Assembly: GCF_024509055.1 (NCBI RefSeq)
Contig: NZ_JANINM010000385.1
Span: 1-55,851, forward strand
Origin: Mesorhizobium sp.
GTDB lineage: Bacteria; Pseudomonadota; Alphaproteobacteria; Rhizobiales; Rhizobiaceae
Length of the DNA: 55,851 nucleotides
Direction: 5' to 3'
The notes under the pieces were generated by a model, which searched no databases, was not told the DNA's origin, and saw only the letters and a list, made by a program, of their open reading frames with translations. The first letter of the stretch is position 1, and the number at the start of each line of letters is the position of its first letter. Both the position numbers and the translations under genes were made by a program. Shown here in pieces: positions 16,589 to 25,937 of the stretch.

Positions 16589-17605
16589 ATGCGCGCAATC
16601 GGCTACCAGCAGCCCGGAACGATCGATCGCACAGAAGCTCTCGTCGATATCGAACTTCCCGATCCCAACGCTACCGGCCGTGATCTCCTCGTCGAGGTCA
16701 AGGCTGTCTCGGTAAACCCGGTTGACACGAAGGTGCGCGCTGGCTCGGGTTCGATCCACGGTGATTGGCGCGTCCTGGGTTGGGATGCCGCCGGTGTCGT
16801 TCGCGCGGTTGGCCCTGAAGTGCGCGGCTTCGAACCGGGCGACGAGGTGTTCTACGCGGGTAGCATCGGCCGCGATGGGACCAACGCCGAGTTGCACTTG
16901 GTCGACGAGCGCATTGTCGGGAAGAAGCCGGCTAGCCTCGATTGGGCAGAGGCAGCGGCGTTGCCGCTGACGGCGATCACTGCGTGGGAGGCCCTCTTCG
17001 AGCGATTGTCCGTGCGTACTCCTGTAGCCGGTGCAGCACATGCGCTGTTGATTGTCGGGGGTGCCGGCGGGGTAGGCTCGATGGCAATCCAGCTTGCTCG
17101 CCAGGTACCCGAGCTGATCGTCATTGCGACAGCCTCGCGCCCTGAAACGCAGGCCTGGGTGGCCGAGCTCGGTGCGCACCATGTCATCGATCATCGCCAG
17201 CCGCTGGCTCGGCAAGTGGCGAATTTGGGCATTGGCGCGCCGGCTTTCGTCTTCTCGACCACGCACACCGACGAGCATATCGAGCAGATCGCCGAGATGA
17301 TCGCCCCGCAGGGACGTTTTGCGCTCATCGACGACCCCAAGACGCTCGATGTCGTACCATTCAAACGCAAGTCGGTGTCGACCCACTGGGAGTTCATGTT
17401 CACCCGGTCCATGTTCGAGACCGCTGATATGGAAACGCAGGGTCAGATCCTGTCGACCATCGCCAGCCTCGTGGACGCCGGCGACGTGCGCACAACCCTC
17501 ACCGAACGGTTCTCCCCCATCAACGCCGCGAACCTCAAGCGTGCGCACCAGGCGCTTGAGAGCACTACCGCACGCGGCAAGATCGTCATCGAGGGTTGGC
17601 AGTGA
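16589..17605 (+). CDS. Zinc-type MDR alcohol dehydrogenase family protein
   Basis: A 338-residue MDR oxidoreductase of the TIGR02817-like 'zinc-binding alcohol dehydrogenase' subgroup. Despite the name, the classical zinc ligands are absent. SVNPVDTKVRAG, WDAAGVVRAVG, and the cofactor loop LIVGGAGGVGSMAIQLAR are conserved. HWEFMFTRSMFET is a subgroup hallmark. Likely an NADPH-dependent quinone or enone reductase. 84 bp after the LysR gene in the same direction, so possibly its target. Confidence 0.9.
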   Translation: MRAIGYQQPGTIDRTEALVDIELPDPNATGRDLLVEVKAVSVNPVDTKVRAGSGSIHGDWRVLGWDAAGVVRAVGPEVRGFEPGDEVFYAGSIGRDGTNAELHLVDERIVGKKPASLDWAEAAALPLTAITAWEALFERLSVRTPVAGAAHALLIVGGAGGVGSMAIQLARQVPELIVIATASRPETQAWVAELGAHHVIDHRQPLARQVANLGIGAPAFVFSTTHTDEHIEQIAEMIAPQGRFALIDDPKTLDVVPFKRKSVSTHWEFMFTRSMFETADMETQGQILSTIASLVDAGDVRTTLTERFSPINAANLKRAHQALESTTARGKIVIEGWQ

Positions 17606-17823
17606 TGCGGTTCACGCTCACCCGCAACGTCCGCCGTGCCCGCGGCCCCCGCCGCACCAACTGAAAAGGACCAAGCCTCGGCGTTATCGATGCCAGCCAT
17701 GTGCGGTTGTGGGCGTCGCTTTCGCTGGGTCACTGATATCTACAATCATAAAAGACCGTGATGTTTTGAGATAGCAGACGCGGTCCTCGGGTGAAAACTC
17801 GGGACGTCTGCTAGCTCGGCCTC

Positions 17824-18732
17824 TCACCAATCGGTGCCAAGAGCGGGGAGTGCTTCGGCTAAGAAGTCAATCCACGCCCGCGTCTTGGCGGCGGGGCGCC
17901 GCGTCGGGTGTGTGATGGCATATGCCGCTCCCAGCATCATAGGCGGCTCGTCCAGCTCAAGCTCGCTCAATTGGCCGGCGCGAAGCGCCTCTGCCGCAAT
18001 AAAGCGTGGCCCATAGACCAGCCCTTGGCCCGCGATGGCAGCGCGAACCAAGGCCTCGCCATTGTCGGAACACATCGATCCTGAGATCGGCACCTTGATC
18101 GTCCCGTCTTTGCCGAACGCCCACGATGTCGTTCCTGCAAGCGACGCGTTGGTGTGGCCCAGGCAATCGTGATCGCCGAGATCGGCCAGGCGGGTTGGCG
18201 TTCCCCGCCTCGCCAAATAAGAGGGTGCGGCACACAACACGACGCGCATCGCCACGAGCTTGCGGGCAACAAGCGCACTGTTGGCGAGGCGCCCGATCCG
18301 TACGGCGACATCCCAACGTTCTTCCAGCAGGTCGACGTAACGATCGTTGAAGCCCAGTTCGATCGTCACTTCGGGATGACGTGCGGAGAAAGCAGGGATG
18401 AGTGAGGCAAGGTGCAGAACGCCGAAGGTGGCGGGCGCACTGACGCGCAGCAGTCCCTGCGCGGTGATCGACCGCGACGATGCCTCCGCCTCGGCTTCTC
18501 CGATCTCCATCAGGATACGTTCGGCCTTTTCGAAATAGTCGGTGCCTGCCTCGGTCAGCGACAGCCGACGCGTCGAGCGCTGGATCAGCGTGGTGCCGAG
18601 CCGCGCTTCGAGGGCGTCTAGGTGCTTGGCCGCCATCGCCGGCGACATGTGCAGATCGCGTGCGGCAGCAGAGATGCCACCGAGCCTGATCGCCCGGACG
18701 AACACGTCCATACCCGTCAATCGATCAGCCAT
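17824..18732 (-). CDS. LysR-family transcriptional regulator
   Basis: A 302-residue LysR-type regulator of the DsdC/YafC-like group. The start MADRLTGMDVFVRAIRLGGI, then SAAARDLHMSPAMAAKHLDALEARLG, is the HTH domain, followed by the RRLSLTEAG linker typical of the family and a substrate-binding domain with RIGRLANSALVARKL. It is divergent from the LigB-type dioxygenase gene at 18869 (136 bp apart) and probably controls the dioxygenase, NmrA-like and SDR gene set. Confidence 0.93.
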   Translation of the reverse strand: MADRLTGMDVFVRAIRLGGISAAARDLHMSPAMAAKHLDALEARLGTTLIQRSTRRLSLTEAGTDYFEKAERILMEIGEAEAEASSRSITAQGLLRVSAPATFGVLHLASLIPAFSARHPEVTIELGFNDRYVDLLEERWDVAVRIGRLANSALVARKLVAMRVVLCAAPSYLARRGTPTRLADLGDHDCLGHTNASLAGTTSWAFGKDGTIKVPISGSMCSDNGEALVRAAIAGQGLVYGPRFIAAEALRAGQLSELELDEPPMMLGAAYAITHPTRRPAAKTRAWIDFLAEALPALGTDW

Positions 18733-18868
18733 GATTTCCTACCCGTGGTTGAAGCTGATCCTTCTACGCGAACGATTATCATTGCGCGATATCGGGCACA
18801 TATTCCGGTCAACAGATCGAACAATGATCCAGGCGGCTTCCGTGGCGCCTGCACCGGAGTGTATGACC

Positions 18869-19663
18869 ATGAGCGTCCAGCCTACCTACTTCATCCCGCA
18901 TGGCGGCGGCCCCTGCTTCTTCATGGACGATCCGCGCGGCGTGTGGAGCGGTATGGAAGCGTTCCTGCGCAGCCTGCCGAACTCGCTTGCCGAGAAGCCC
19001 AAGGCCATCCTCGTCGTCTCGGGACACTGGGAGACGGACGGCTTCGCCTTCACCGGCGCCGAACGGCCCGAGCTGATCTACGACTATTACAACTTCCCGC
19101 CCCATACCTATCAGCTGCGCTACGACGTGCCGGGCGCACCAGCGCTCGCCGCCCGTGCCGCGGCTCTGCTCAAGGATGCGGGCATCCCCTCGTCTGTCGA
19201 CCCGAAGCGGGGCCTGGATCACGGCGTGTTCGTGCCCCTCAAGGTCGCCTTTCCGGATGCGGACATTCCGCTGATCGAGATGTCCGTCGAGCGCGGGCTG
19301 GACCCGGCCCTCCATGTCGCTGCGGGCCGCGCCCTTGCGCCGCTGCGTGAGGAAGGTGTGCTGATCCTAGGTTCGGGCATGAGCTTCCATAACATGCGCG
19401 CCTATGGCGATCCGCGCTCGACGCCCGGCTCGCAGGCGTTCGACCAGTGGCTGGCCGAAAGCATGGAGCTGGACGGCCCACAGCGGGCCGAGCGTCTTAC
19501 GCAATGGGCCGATGCGCCCTCGGCGCGGTTCGCCCATCCCCCGGCCAAGGAGGAGCATCTGCTGCCCCTGATGGTCGCGGCCGGCGCGGCCGAAGGCGAA
19601 GGCGCCCGGGTCTATGCCGAGGAAGTGCTGTCGACCGCCATCTCCGGCTTCCGTTTCAACTGA
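18869..19663 (+). CDS. LigB-type (DODA) extradiol dioxygenase
   Basis: A 264-residue member of the class III extradiol ring-cleavage dioxygenase superfamily, similar to 4,5-DOPA dioxygenase / YgiD. Iron- or zinc-binding His residues are expected in YFIPHGGGPCFFM, VVSGHWET, GLDHGVFVPL and HPPAKEEHLLPL; these four segments are all present. GSGMSFHNMRAY is also conserved. Start choice: ATG 18869 lies nine bases after GGAG; ATG 18863 is in frame but too close. It would cleave a catechol-type ring. Followed by two reductase genes in the same direction. Confidence 0.9.
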   Translation: MSVQPTYFIPHGGGPCFFMDDPRGVWSGMEAFLRSLPNSLAEKPKAILVVSGHWETDGFAFTGAERPELIYDYYNFPPHTYQLRYDVPGAPALAARAAALLKDAGIPSSVDPKRGLDHGVFVPLKVAFPDADIPLIEMSVERGLDPALHVAAGRALAPLREEGVLILGSGMSFHNMRAYGDPRSTPGSQAFDQWLAESMELDGPQRAERLTQWADAPSARFAHPPAKEEHLLPLMVAAGAAEGEGARVYAEEVLSTAISGFRFN

Positions 19664-19699
19664 TCTCAACTCTCAACGCGTCATCGAAGGAGAATTGTC

Positions 19700-20554
19700 A
19701 TGACCATCGCCGTCACCGGCGCGACCGGCCAGCTTGGCCGCCTCGTCATCGAAAGCCTGAAGCGCAAGTCGACCGGCGAGCCGATCGTGGCGCTGGTGCG
19801 CTCGCCCGAGAAGGCCAGCGATCTGGGCGTCGAGGCACGCGCGTTCGATTACGCGCAGCCCGAGACGCTTGCTCCGGCACTGGCCGGGGTCGACACGCTG
19901 CTCCTGATCTCGTCGAGCGAAGTCGGGCAGCGCGAGCCGCAGCACCGCAACGTCATTGAGGCCGCCAAGCAGGCGGGCATCAAGCGTATCGTCTACACCA
20001 GCCTGCTCCACACCGACCGCTCGCCGATCAGCCTAGGCGAGGAGCACCGTGCGACCGAAGCGATGCTGGCATCCTCCGGCATCCCGACGACCCTCCTGCG
20101 TAATGGCTGGTACACCGAGAACTACACGGGCTCGATCCCGGCGGCTCTGGAGAATGGCGCGTTCGTCGGCAGCGCTGGCGAGGGACGCCTGTCGCTCGCG
20201 ACCCGTGCCGATTATGCCGAGGCCGCAGCCGTCGTGCTGACCAGCGAGGGCCATGAGGGCAAGACCTATGAGCTGGCTGGTGACGACGCGGTGACGCTTG
20301 CCGACCTTGCCGCCGAGATCTCGCGCCAGACGGGTCGCGACATCCCGTACCGCGACCTGCCGCAGGCCGACTACGCTGCGATCCTGAAGCAGGTCGGCCT
20401 GCCCGAGGGCTTCGCCGAAGGGCTCGCGGCGTGGGACGTCGATGCCTCGAACGGCGCGCTGTTCGATGACGGCCATCAGCTCTCGAAGCTGATCGGACGT
20501 CCGACGACGCCGCTGGCCGACGCCGTGCGGGCGCAACTCGCCGCGCAGGGCTGA
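19700..20554 (+). CDS. NmrA-like NAD(P)H:quinone reductase (QOR2-like)
   Basis: A 284-residue atypical SDR of the NmrA/QorB (ytfG) group, which reduces quinones with NADPH. The cofactor motif is TGATGQLGRLV, and ALVRSPEK binds the NADPH phosphate. VYTSLLHTDRSPISLGEEHR and TLLRNGWYTENY are group signatures. A GAAGGAGA ribosome site precedes the ATG. It lies 36 bp after the dioxygenase gene and 48 bp before an SDR gene, forming a likely three-gene operon for quinone or catechol handling. Confidence 0.9.
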   Translation: MTIAVTGATGQLGRLVIESLKRKSTGEPIVALVRSPEKASDLGVEARAFDYAQPETLAPALAGVDTLLLISSSEVGQREPQHRNVIEAAKQAGIKRIVYTSLLHTDRSPISLGEEHRATEAMLASSGIPTTLLRNGWYTENYTGSIPAALENGAFVGSAGEGRLSLATRADYAEAAAVVLTSEGHEGKTYELAGDDAVTLADLAAEISRQTGRDIPYRDLPQADYAAILKQVGLPEGFAEGLAAWDVDASNGALFDDGHQLSKLIGRPTTPLADAVRAQLAAQG

Positions 20555-20602
20555 CGTTACGCAATCCTCCGACGGTTAAAAAGCCATCCCTGGAGATAGC
20601 GC

Positions 20603-21394
20603 ATGAACATCGACCTTTCCGGCAAAACAGCGCTCGTGACCGGTTCGACCGCCGGTATCGGCTTCGCAATCGCGAAGGGGCTGGCGGCAGCCGGGGCGAT
20701 CGTCGTCCTGAACGGGCGCGACGAGAGCCGCACCCAGGAGGCGGTGGCCAGGCTGAAGCGTGAGGTCGGGGATGCCGATGTGCGCGGTGTAGCCGGAGAC
20801 GTTGGAACGGAAGCCGGATGCGATGCCATCGTATCCGCGCTTCCGGCGGTCGACATCCTGGTCAACAATGCCGGCATCTTCGGCCCGCAGGACTTTTTCG
20901 AGACGCCTGACGCGGAATGGGAACGCTTCTTCAAGGTCAATGTGCTGTCGGGCGTACGCCTGTCCCGGGCCTATCTGCCGCGGATGCGCGACAAGGGCTG
21001 GGGTCGCGTGCTGTTCCTGTCCTCGGAGTCGGGCCTGAACATCCCGGCGGACATGATCCACTACGGCGTGACCAAGACCGCCGACCTCGCCCTGTCGCGT
21101 GGCCTCGCCAAGCGCATGGCGGGTACGGGTGTAACGGTGAATGCTATCCTTCCCGGTCCGACGCTCTCGGAGGGCGTATCCGAGATGCTGGCGGATGCGG
21201 TCGCCTCGGGCAAATCGTTGGAAGAGGCCGGCGCCGATTTCGTCAAGGCACACCGATCGTCCTCGATCATCCAGCGCGCTGCCACGGTCGAGGAAGTCGC
21301 CAACCTGTGCGTGTACATCGCCTCTCCACAAGCGTCCGCGACCACCGGTGCGGCGCTACGCGTTGACGGCGGTGTGGTGGATACGATCGCCTGA
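20603..21394 (+). CDS. SDR-family oxidoreductase
   Basis: A 263-residue classical SDR. Motifs in order: TGSTAGIG cofactor loop (residues 12-19), NGRDESRT after strand two (NADPH type), NNAGIFG near 88, catalytic Ser in LSSESG, and YGVTK. The tail (ATTGAALRVDGGVVDTIA) is the standard SDR C-terminus. Substrate unknown. Last gene of the set that starts with the LigB-type dioxygenase at 18869. Confidence 0.92.
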   Translation: MNIDLSGKTALVTGSTAGIGFAIAKGLAAAGAIVVLNGRDESRTQEAVARLKREVGDADVRGVAGDVGTEAGCDAIVSALPAVDILVNNAGIFGPQDFFETPDAEWERFFKVNVLSGVRLSRAYLPRMRDKGWGRVLFLSSESGLNIPADMIHYGVTKTADLALSRGLAKRMAGTGVTVNAILPGPTLSEGVSEMLADAVASGKSLEEAGADFVKAHRSSSIIQRAATVEEVANLCVYIASPQASATTGAALRVDGGVVDTIA

Positions 21395-21726
21395 CTTTCA
21401 GTTTGTCCTATCCCGATTGGGAAGGGCGGCCAGCACTACCAATGCGCGAGTTGCACGACATACGGCAAGGCGGGTGCCGTTTCCCGAACTGCTTGTCGAG
21501 CGTGGCGAAACGGAAAGCCAGACCGCCAGAAAATCGACCGGGGCTGTTGAAAAATGCGCCGCTGGTGGCCGGTCCGGTTGAGGGCGAGATGACACCCCAA
21601 GGTTTCGGGATCCCGTCTCGCATGGGATCCCAATCGGAACGGGGGCCGCGGTAGCCAACGTCAGCTATGCGCCTTGCTTTACCCAAAAGCGGCCGGTCCG
21701 CTAACCACCAGAATTTCTAGGTTCCG
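21395..21726. other. Gene-free stretch with inverted repeats
   Basis: About 330 bp between two converging transcription units (SDR on plus, SbcC-like on minus). It contains two inverted repeats: CCGTTTC near 21477 paired with GAAACGG near 21508, and two copies of the palindrome GGGATCCC near 21610 and 21625. No gene supported. It may mark an old insertion or the border between the redox cluster and the SbcCD-like module. Confidence 0.4.
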
Positions 21727-24360
21727 TTACCGACCTCCCGCCAGGCTAATCCGGTTACCAAGATGGCGAAAGGCGCGATCACGACAGGTAAGCAGGATGA
21801 CCTGCATTCGCGTTGCTGCCTCCGTCAGAATCTCGGTCATAAGATCGAGGCGGGTATCGTCCGAATAGACCAGCGGGTCGTCCAGGATCAGCGAGACCGG
21901 CATGCCCTGCTCGAGGAGCATGTCGGCAAAGGCAAGCCGCGTGAGGACTGCCAGCTGTTCCTGCGTGCCCCTGGAGAGATCGCCGCAACCCTCGGCTAAT
22001 CCGCCCCGCGCAATCGACGCCAGGCCAAGGTCGTCGCCAAAGCCGGGGTCCGCGCCCGGCAGCAGCCGTTCGATGTGCCGGCGCGCACGCCGCGCCACAG
22101 GCCCGACGAACGTCCGTGACGTCTCGGCGCGTGCGCTCTCCAAAGTGTCGCGAAGCAACTTCAGCGTTTCGGCTTCCTGCGTCACACGTGCCAGATTGGC
22201 AGCTGCGGCATCAGCCTCCTCACGCGCAACTGCGGCGCGGTCGGCCAGCCCCTTGCCGCCTTCCGCCTCGATCCGCGCCTCGAGCCCGGCAATCACCTTT
22301 TCCAGGTCGGTACGCTGGGCCCGGGCCACCTCGACCCGCTTGTCCAGCAGTCCGATCTGCCGTTCGATCGTCACAACGTCATGCGCAGTCGCCGCGCGTT
22401 CGGCATCCTGCAGGTTGACGAGCGCTGCCGCCTCCTGCTGGCGCGCATCGCGCAAAGCGTCGTCAAGCGAGGCCACCTCGGACTTGGCTTCCAGGGTGGC
22501 AAGCTGGGCCGCGACATTCAGCGCATCCCGCTCGGCGCCAGCTTCCTGAACCATCAATGGAGCATTGCGCGCCTCCACCTCGCGCAACTGCTCGGATGCC
22601 ACCGCATCGACACCTTCAGCCTTTGCCAGCGCTATATCCGCCTCACGTGACGCGATCGTCAGCGCCTCGACGTCTGGTTCTTCGCCACTCCCCTCCCCTT
22701 CCGCGCCTTCCCGCAATCCGGCGATGAAAAGTTTCAGGGCCGAAGCACCCGCCTCGACGTCGAGCAGCGTCACGGCAGGCGTGATCCCGGCGATCCGCGC
22801 TTCAAGCGTGCGAAGGTTGGCGACCGCGTCTCGTGCCGCCTCGTTACGATCACGAGCCGCAGCGACACTCTCCACCCCGTGCTCAGCCAAGGCTGAGTTC
22901 AGATCATCGGTCGCATTGGCGAGTGCCGTCTCGGCGCCTTGCAGCCCGACCGGCGGACGGATGATCAGTTCGGCATCGCCCAGTCTGATGCGCGTCTCGC
23001 GAGACAGCATGCGGTCTCCACGCTCCGCCGCAGCTCCGTCGATCGTCAGACCGCTGACATCACCGGCGAACTCTATCCGCGTCGCACCGGCATCCATAGC
23101 CGCCCGCGCCTTGTCCACGGCACGTTCACGTTCTTCGAGGGCCTTGATGACGGTGGCAGGGATCGTCGCAGTCGCGAGCTGTCGCGTCGCTTCGTATTCG
23201 GCCTCCAGCCCAACCAACTCGGTATAACGCCGTCGTGCCTCGCCGATTGCCCCCCGGCGCTCGCGCTCCGCAGCCCGAATCCGAGCAGCATCAAGTGCCG
23301 CGTGAGCGGTCCGCCGAGTGTCACGAGCACGGGTTAGCAGCTCACGGGCTATCCTCGCTCTTTCCTGTGCGGCCGCCAGCTCCCCGACCAAGCCGGATCG
23401 ACTATCCCGTGCCTTGCTGAGCGCCGTAGCCGTGTCGCTGACAGCTTTGCGGGCGGTTGCGAGGCGCGATGCGAGATCCTCAAGGGCCCTGACGCGTTCG
23501 ACAAGGCGGCCGTGCTCTGCGCGGCGTGTGTCGAGCAGCTGAGCGGCAGAGCGCGCCACATCGAGCTGGCCTACCAGCGTCCGACGCTGCTCAGCATCGG
23601 TGGTATCGGCAAGATCGCGGTCTAGCACCTTTAGCCGCGCTCGCGCAGCCTCGAGATCGGAGAAGCCTTGTTCCAAGGCGGCAAGCCGAGTGGCCGCCTC
23701 GCTCGCGGCGCGTTGTGCTGCCTCATGCTCGTCGCGTGCCGCGGTCTGGCGACCGGTCGGCCGACCGCTGTTGGTCCAGTATTCCGCGAACTGGCTGTCG
23801 ATGCGGGGACGAACACGCTGGTAGGCGGCACCGCCCATGATCGTGCCGACCTCAGCTTCCAGCGTAGCGCGAACGCTGTCGCGCACGATCTCACCCGGCG
23901 CCGTCACTTCAAGCGCCTGTGCCTGCCCGACCCACAGCAGGCCGAGTGCGCCGTGGGCGGCCGCGTCGCCGCCCTGGCTGGTGTCGCGACGCGCACCGAG
24001 CAGTGCTTGCAGCTGCGCCTCGGCATCCTCGCCCTGCGCACGCCCGTTCGGTCCCCGAACCTCAACCGAAGCACTTTTCAGGAAGCGCTTGCTGACTTCC
24101 CACGCCTCACCTTTCGCCTCGAAGCCGATCTCGATCTGCGGAGCGACGGCCTCACCGTAAGGCGCATAGCTACGCGCAAGCCGGTTGGCGGTGTTGTGCC
24201 GGATGAAGAAGGCGGCGCGCATCGCTTCCAGCAGCGTCGACTTACCAGTTTCGTTGGGCTCGATGATGACGTTGAGCCCGTTGGTCAGCCCGTCGAGCAC
24301 GAAGGGGTCGCGGTATTTGCGGAAGTTTGAAAGCGCAACGCGCCGGATTCGAAGGCTCAT
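21727..24360 (-). CDS. SbcC/YhaN-like SMC-family ATPase
   Basis: An 877-residue RecF/SMC-superfamily ATPase paired with an SbcD-like nuclease. The N-terminal FRKYRDPFVLDGLTNGLNVI leads into a Walker A of the form EPNETGKSTLLEAM, an AAA_27/YhaN-type loop lacking the first Gly. The middle (about 200-720) is Ala/Glu/Arg-rich coiled coil. No Zn-hook CxxC is visible at the centre. The C-terminal ABC signature is LSRGTQEQLAVLTRLAFA, with Walker B SLILDDPLVYSDD. The ATG overlaps the nuclease stop by four bases. Probable role: ATP-driven processing of DNA ends or structures. More like YhaN than the housekeeping SbcC. Confidence 0.9.
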   Translation of the reverse strand: MSLRIRRVALSNFRKYRDPFVLDGLTNGLNVIIEPNETGKSTLLEAMRAAFFIRHNTANRLARSYAPYGEAVAPQIEIGFEAKGEAWEVSKRFLKSASVEVRGPNGRAQGEDAEAQLQALLGARRDTSQGGDAAAHGALGLLWVGQAQALEVTAPGEIVRDSVRATLEAEVGTIMGGAAYQRVRPRIDSQFAEYWTNSGRPTGRQTAARDEHEAAQRAASEAATRLAALEQGFSDLEAARARLKVLDRDLADTTDAEQRRTLVGQLDVARSAAQLLDTRRAEHGRLVERVRALEDLASRLATARKAVSDTATALSKARDSRSGLVGELAAAQERARIARELLTRARDTRRTAHAALDAARIRAAERERRGAIGEARRRYTELVGLEAEYEATRQLATATIPATVIKALEERERAVDKARAAMDAGATRIEFAGDVSGLTIDGAAAERGDRMLSRETRIRLGDAELIIRPPVGLQGAETALANATDDLNSALAEHGVESVAAARDRNEAARDAVANLRTLEARIAGITPAVTLLDVEAGASALKLFIAGLREGAEGEGSGEEPDVEALTIASREADIALAKAEGVDAVASEQLREVEARNAPLMVQEAGAERDALNVAAQLATLEAKSEVASLDDALRDARQQEAAALVNLQDAERAATAHDVVTIERQIGLLDKRVEVARAQRTDLEKVIAGLEARIEAEGGKGLADRAAVAREEADAAAANLARVTQEAETLKLLRDTLESARAETSRTFVGPVARRARRHIERLLPGADPGFGDDLGLASIARGGLAEGCGDLSRGTQEQLAVLTRLAFADMLLEQGMPVSLILDDPLVYSDDTRLDLMTEILTEAATRMQVILLTCRDRAFRHLGNRISLAGGR

Positions 24361-25472
24361 GCCGCGTCCTGCCCACGCTGATGTTCCACAAACAGGCGCT
24401 CAAGCGCGCGCCTGGCAATGGCGCCGTCGCTGCTACCGGCCTCTATCATGCTCATCAGCTTGCCCGCGGCCGTACCTATCATTCCCTCGACCCGCAGGTC
24501 TGCCAAATCCTGTTCGCTCGGCCGACCGACGAGATCGTCGGCGGTAACCACCAGATGGCGCAGGCGATGGCGCAGGTCATTGTCGAGACGCGCAAGGATC
24601 GCGATACGATCGGACAAACTGACGATACCCGAGAGCGAGAGCTGCAGGAGGGTTGCCGATGGTTCGACCTGCGCAAGCAGCCGGTCGCACTCGGCGGCAA
24701 AGCCCTCCGCGTCGGCCACCGTCCACGAGCGCATCAGCCACTGGAACCTGCCAGTACGGATTGGCGATACCGACGGCTCCGCCCCTGCCTCAAGCGTCAC
24801 GAGCAGAGCGTAGCCCGGCTCATCCCGCTGGAAGCGGTCGGTTTCTGGCGTTCCTGAGTACCAGGTGCGCGCATCGACCCTGAGGCTCCCGTGCCAGTCG
24901 CCGAGCGCAAGATAGTCGAGGTTGGAGCGCTGCGCGCGATCAGGTGCGATCTGGTTCTGCGCCTCGCCGCGCGACGAGAAGTCGCGGATCGAGCCGTGAG
25001 CGAGACCGATGCGCGAGCGCGCGCCTGGCGTCTCCATCGTGTCGAACAGCGCGGTTGGATCGTCGAGATTGTGCCGGTGGGTTAGCGGTGCCGGCAGCAG
25101 CCACTGCCCGGGCTCCAACTCGCATGGCACCGGCTCGGCGAGGACGCGGACATTGGCGGCGCCCTTGGCGCGGACACGGTCCCACAAGCCGCTATTGCGG
25201 GCGAAGTCGTGGTTGCCGGGCAGCAGCCACCAGGTACAGGCATAGCGCTGCATTCGCGATACCGCCTGCACGATCACACGGTCTTCTGGTCCTTCGGTAT
25301 CGAACACATCGCCGGCGACCAGTACGTGCCTGACCTCATGCTCCGCTGCCGCCTTGCCGATCGCGTCAATCGCATCGAATCGGGCTTCGCTGAGGGCAGC
25401 GCGCACATCGCTGTCGAAGCGGCCGTATGGCTTGCCGAGTTGCCAGTCTGCTGTGTGGATCAGGCGTAGCAT
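24357..25472 (-). CDS. SbcD/YhaO-like metallophosphoesterase nuclease
   Basis: A 371-residue calcineurin-like phosphoesterase expected to act as the nuclease subunit with the ATPase at 21727. Motifs in order: HTADWQLG (residues 6-13, with Gln where E. coli SbcD has His), VLVAGDVFD, LLPGNHDF, LAHGS, and ALGDWHG. These bind two Mn2+ or similar ions. The C-terminal capping part is shorter than in SbcD. It lies 78 bp downstream of the PIN toxin gene on the same strand, so AbrB, PIN, nuclease and ATPase may be one operon. Confidence 0.9.
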   Translation of the reverse strand: MLRLIHTADWQLGKPYGRFDSDVRAALSEARFDAIDAIGKAAAEHEVRHVLVAGDVFDTEGPEDRVIVQAVSRMQRYACTWWLLPGNHDFARNSGLWDRVRAKGAANVRVLAEPVPCELEPGQWLLPAPLTHRHNLDDPTALFDTMETPGARSRIGLAHGSIRDFSSRGEAQNQIAPDRAQRSNLDYLALGDWHGSLRVDARTWYSGTPETDRFQRDEPGYALLVTLEAGAEPSVSPIRTGRFQWLMRSWTVADAEGFAAECDRLLAQVEPSATLLQLSLSGIVSLSDRIAILARLDNDLRHRLRHLVVTADDLVGRPSEQDLADLRVEGMIGTAAGKLMSMIEAGSSDGAIARRALERLFVEHQRGQDAA

Positions 25473-25550
25473 CGAAACCTTCTGGCGGTGTGGGCCATGG
25501 CAGTCGAGCCGAGCCCCCTACCCGCTCCCCTAACCCTTGACCGTACGAAG

Positions 25551-25937
25551 TCAGCGGATCGCGACAACCTTGACCTCGACGGCGTCGGCGACCTTCTTCC
25601 AATTCTGGTCGCTGGTCCATGCGGGCAGACCGTCGCGCCGTGCGAGTGCCAGGCAGAAACGGTCACCGAGACTGAGCCCCGCCTCGGCTGTGGCCGCCCG
25701 CAACCGCCCAGCGATCTGCGCGAGCGCCTTGTCGGCCGGCACGACCGTCAGCGGCAATGGATCAAGCATCGCATCGACTTCGCGCTCGGGCATGCCGGCA
25801 TGGACGAAGTGGCTGACGACCTCGGCATAGTTGACGCTGCTCACTCGCGCGCCACCGATTTCCGCCGCAACTTTTGCCGCGCCGCGCTCGCCCTTGAGCA
25901 TCGCGATGATCGCAGACGCGTCAAGCACCACGCTCAT
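25551..25937 (-). CDS. PIN-domain toxin (VapC-like), copy 1
   Basis: A 128-residue PIN ribonuclease. Acidic residues fit the Mg2+ site: Asp6 in SVVLDASAIIAMLKGE, Glu in NYAEVVSHF, Asp in SLGDRFCLALAR and Asp in AWTSDQNWKK. The GTG/ATG start overlaps the AbrB antitoxin stop by four bases. A clear paralogue of the PIN protein at 54516-54905, with shared LKGERGA, AEV-SHFVH and GLSLGDRFCLALA segments. It lies directly upstream of the SbcD/SbcC-like genes in the same direction. Confidence 0.92.
   Translation of the reverse strand: MSVVLDASAIIAMLKGERGAAKVAAEIGGARVSSVNYAEVVSHFVHAGMPEREVDAMLDPLPLTVVPADKALAQIAGRLRAATAEAGLSLGDRFCLALARRDGLPAWTSDQNWKKVADAVEVKVVAIR

Noticed and set aside
16427..17548. 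373-codon minus-strand frame opposite the MDR gene
   Set aside because: The MDR gene on the plus strand has clear family motifs; the opposite frame has none.
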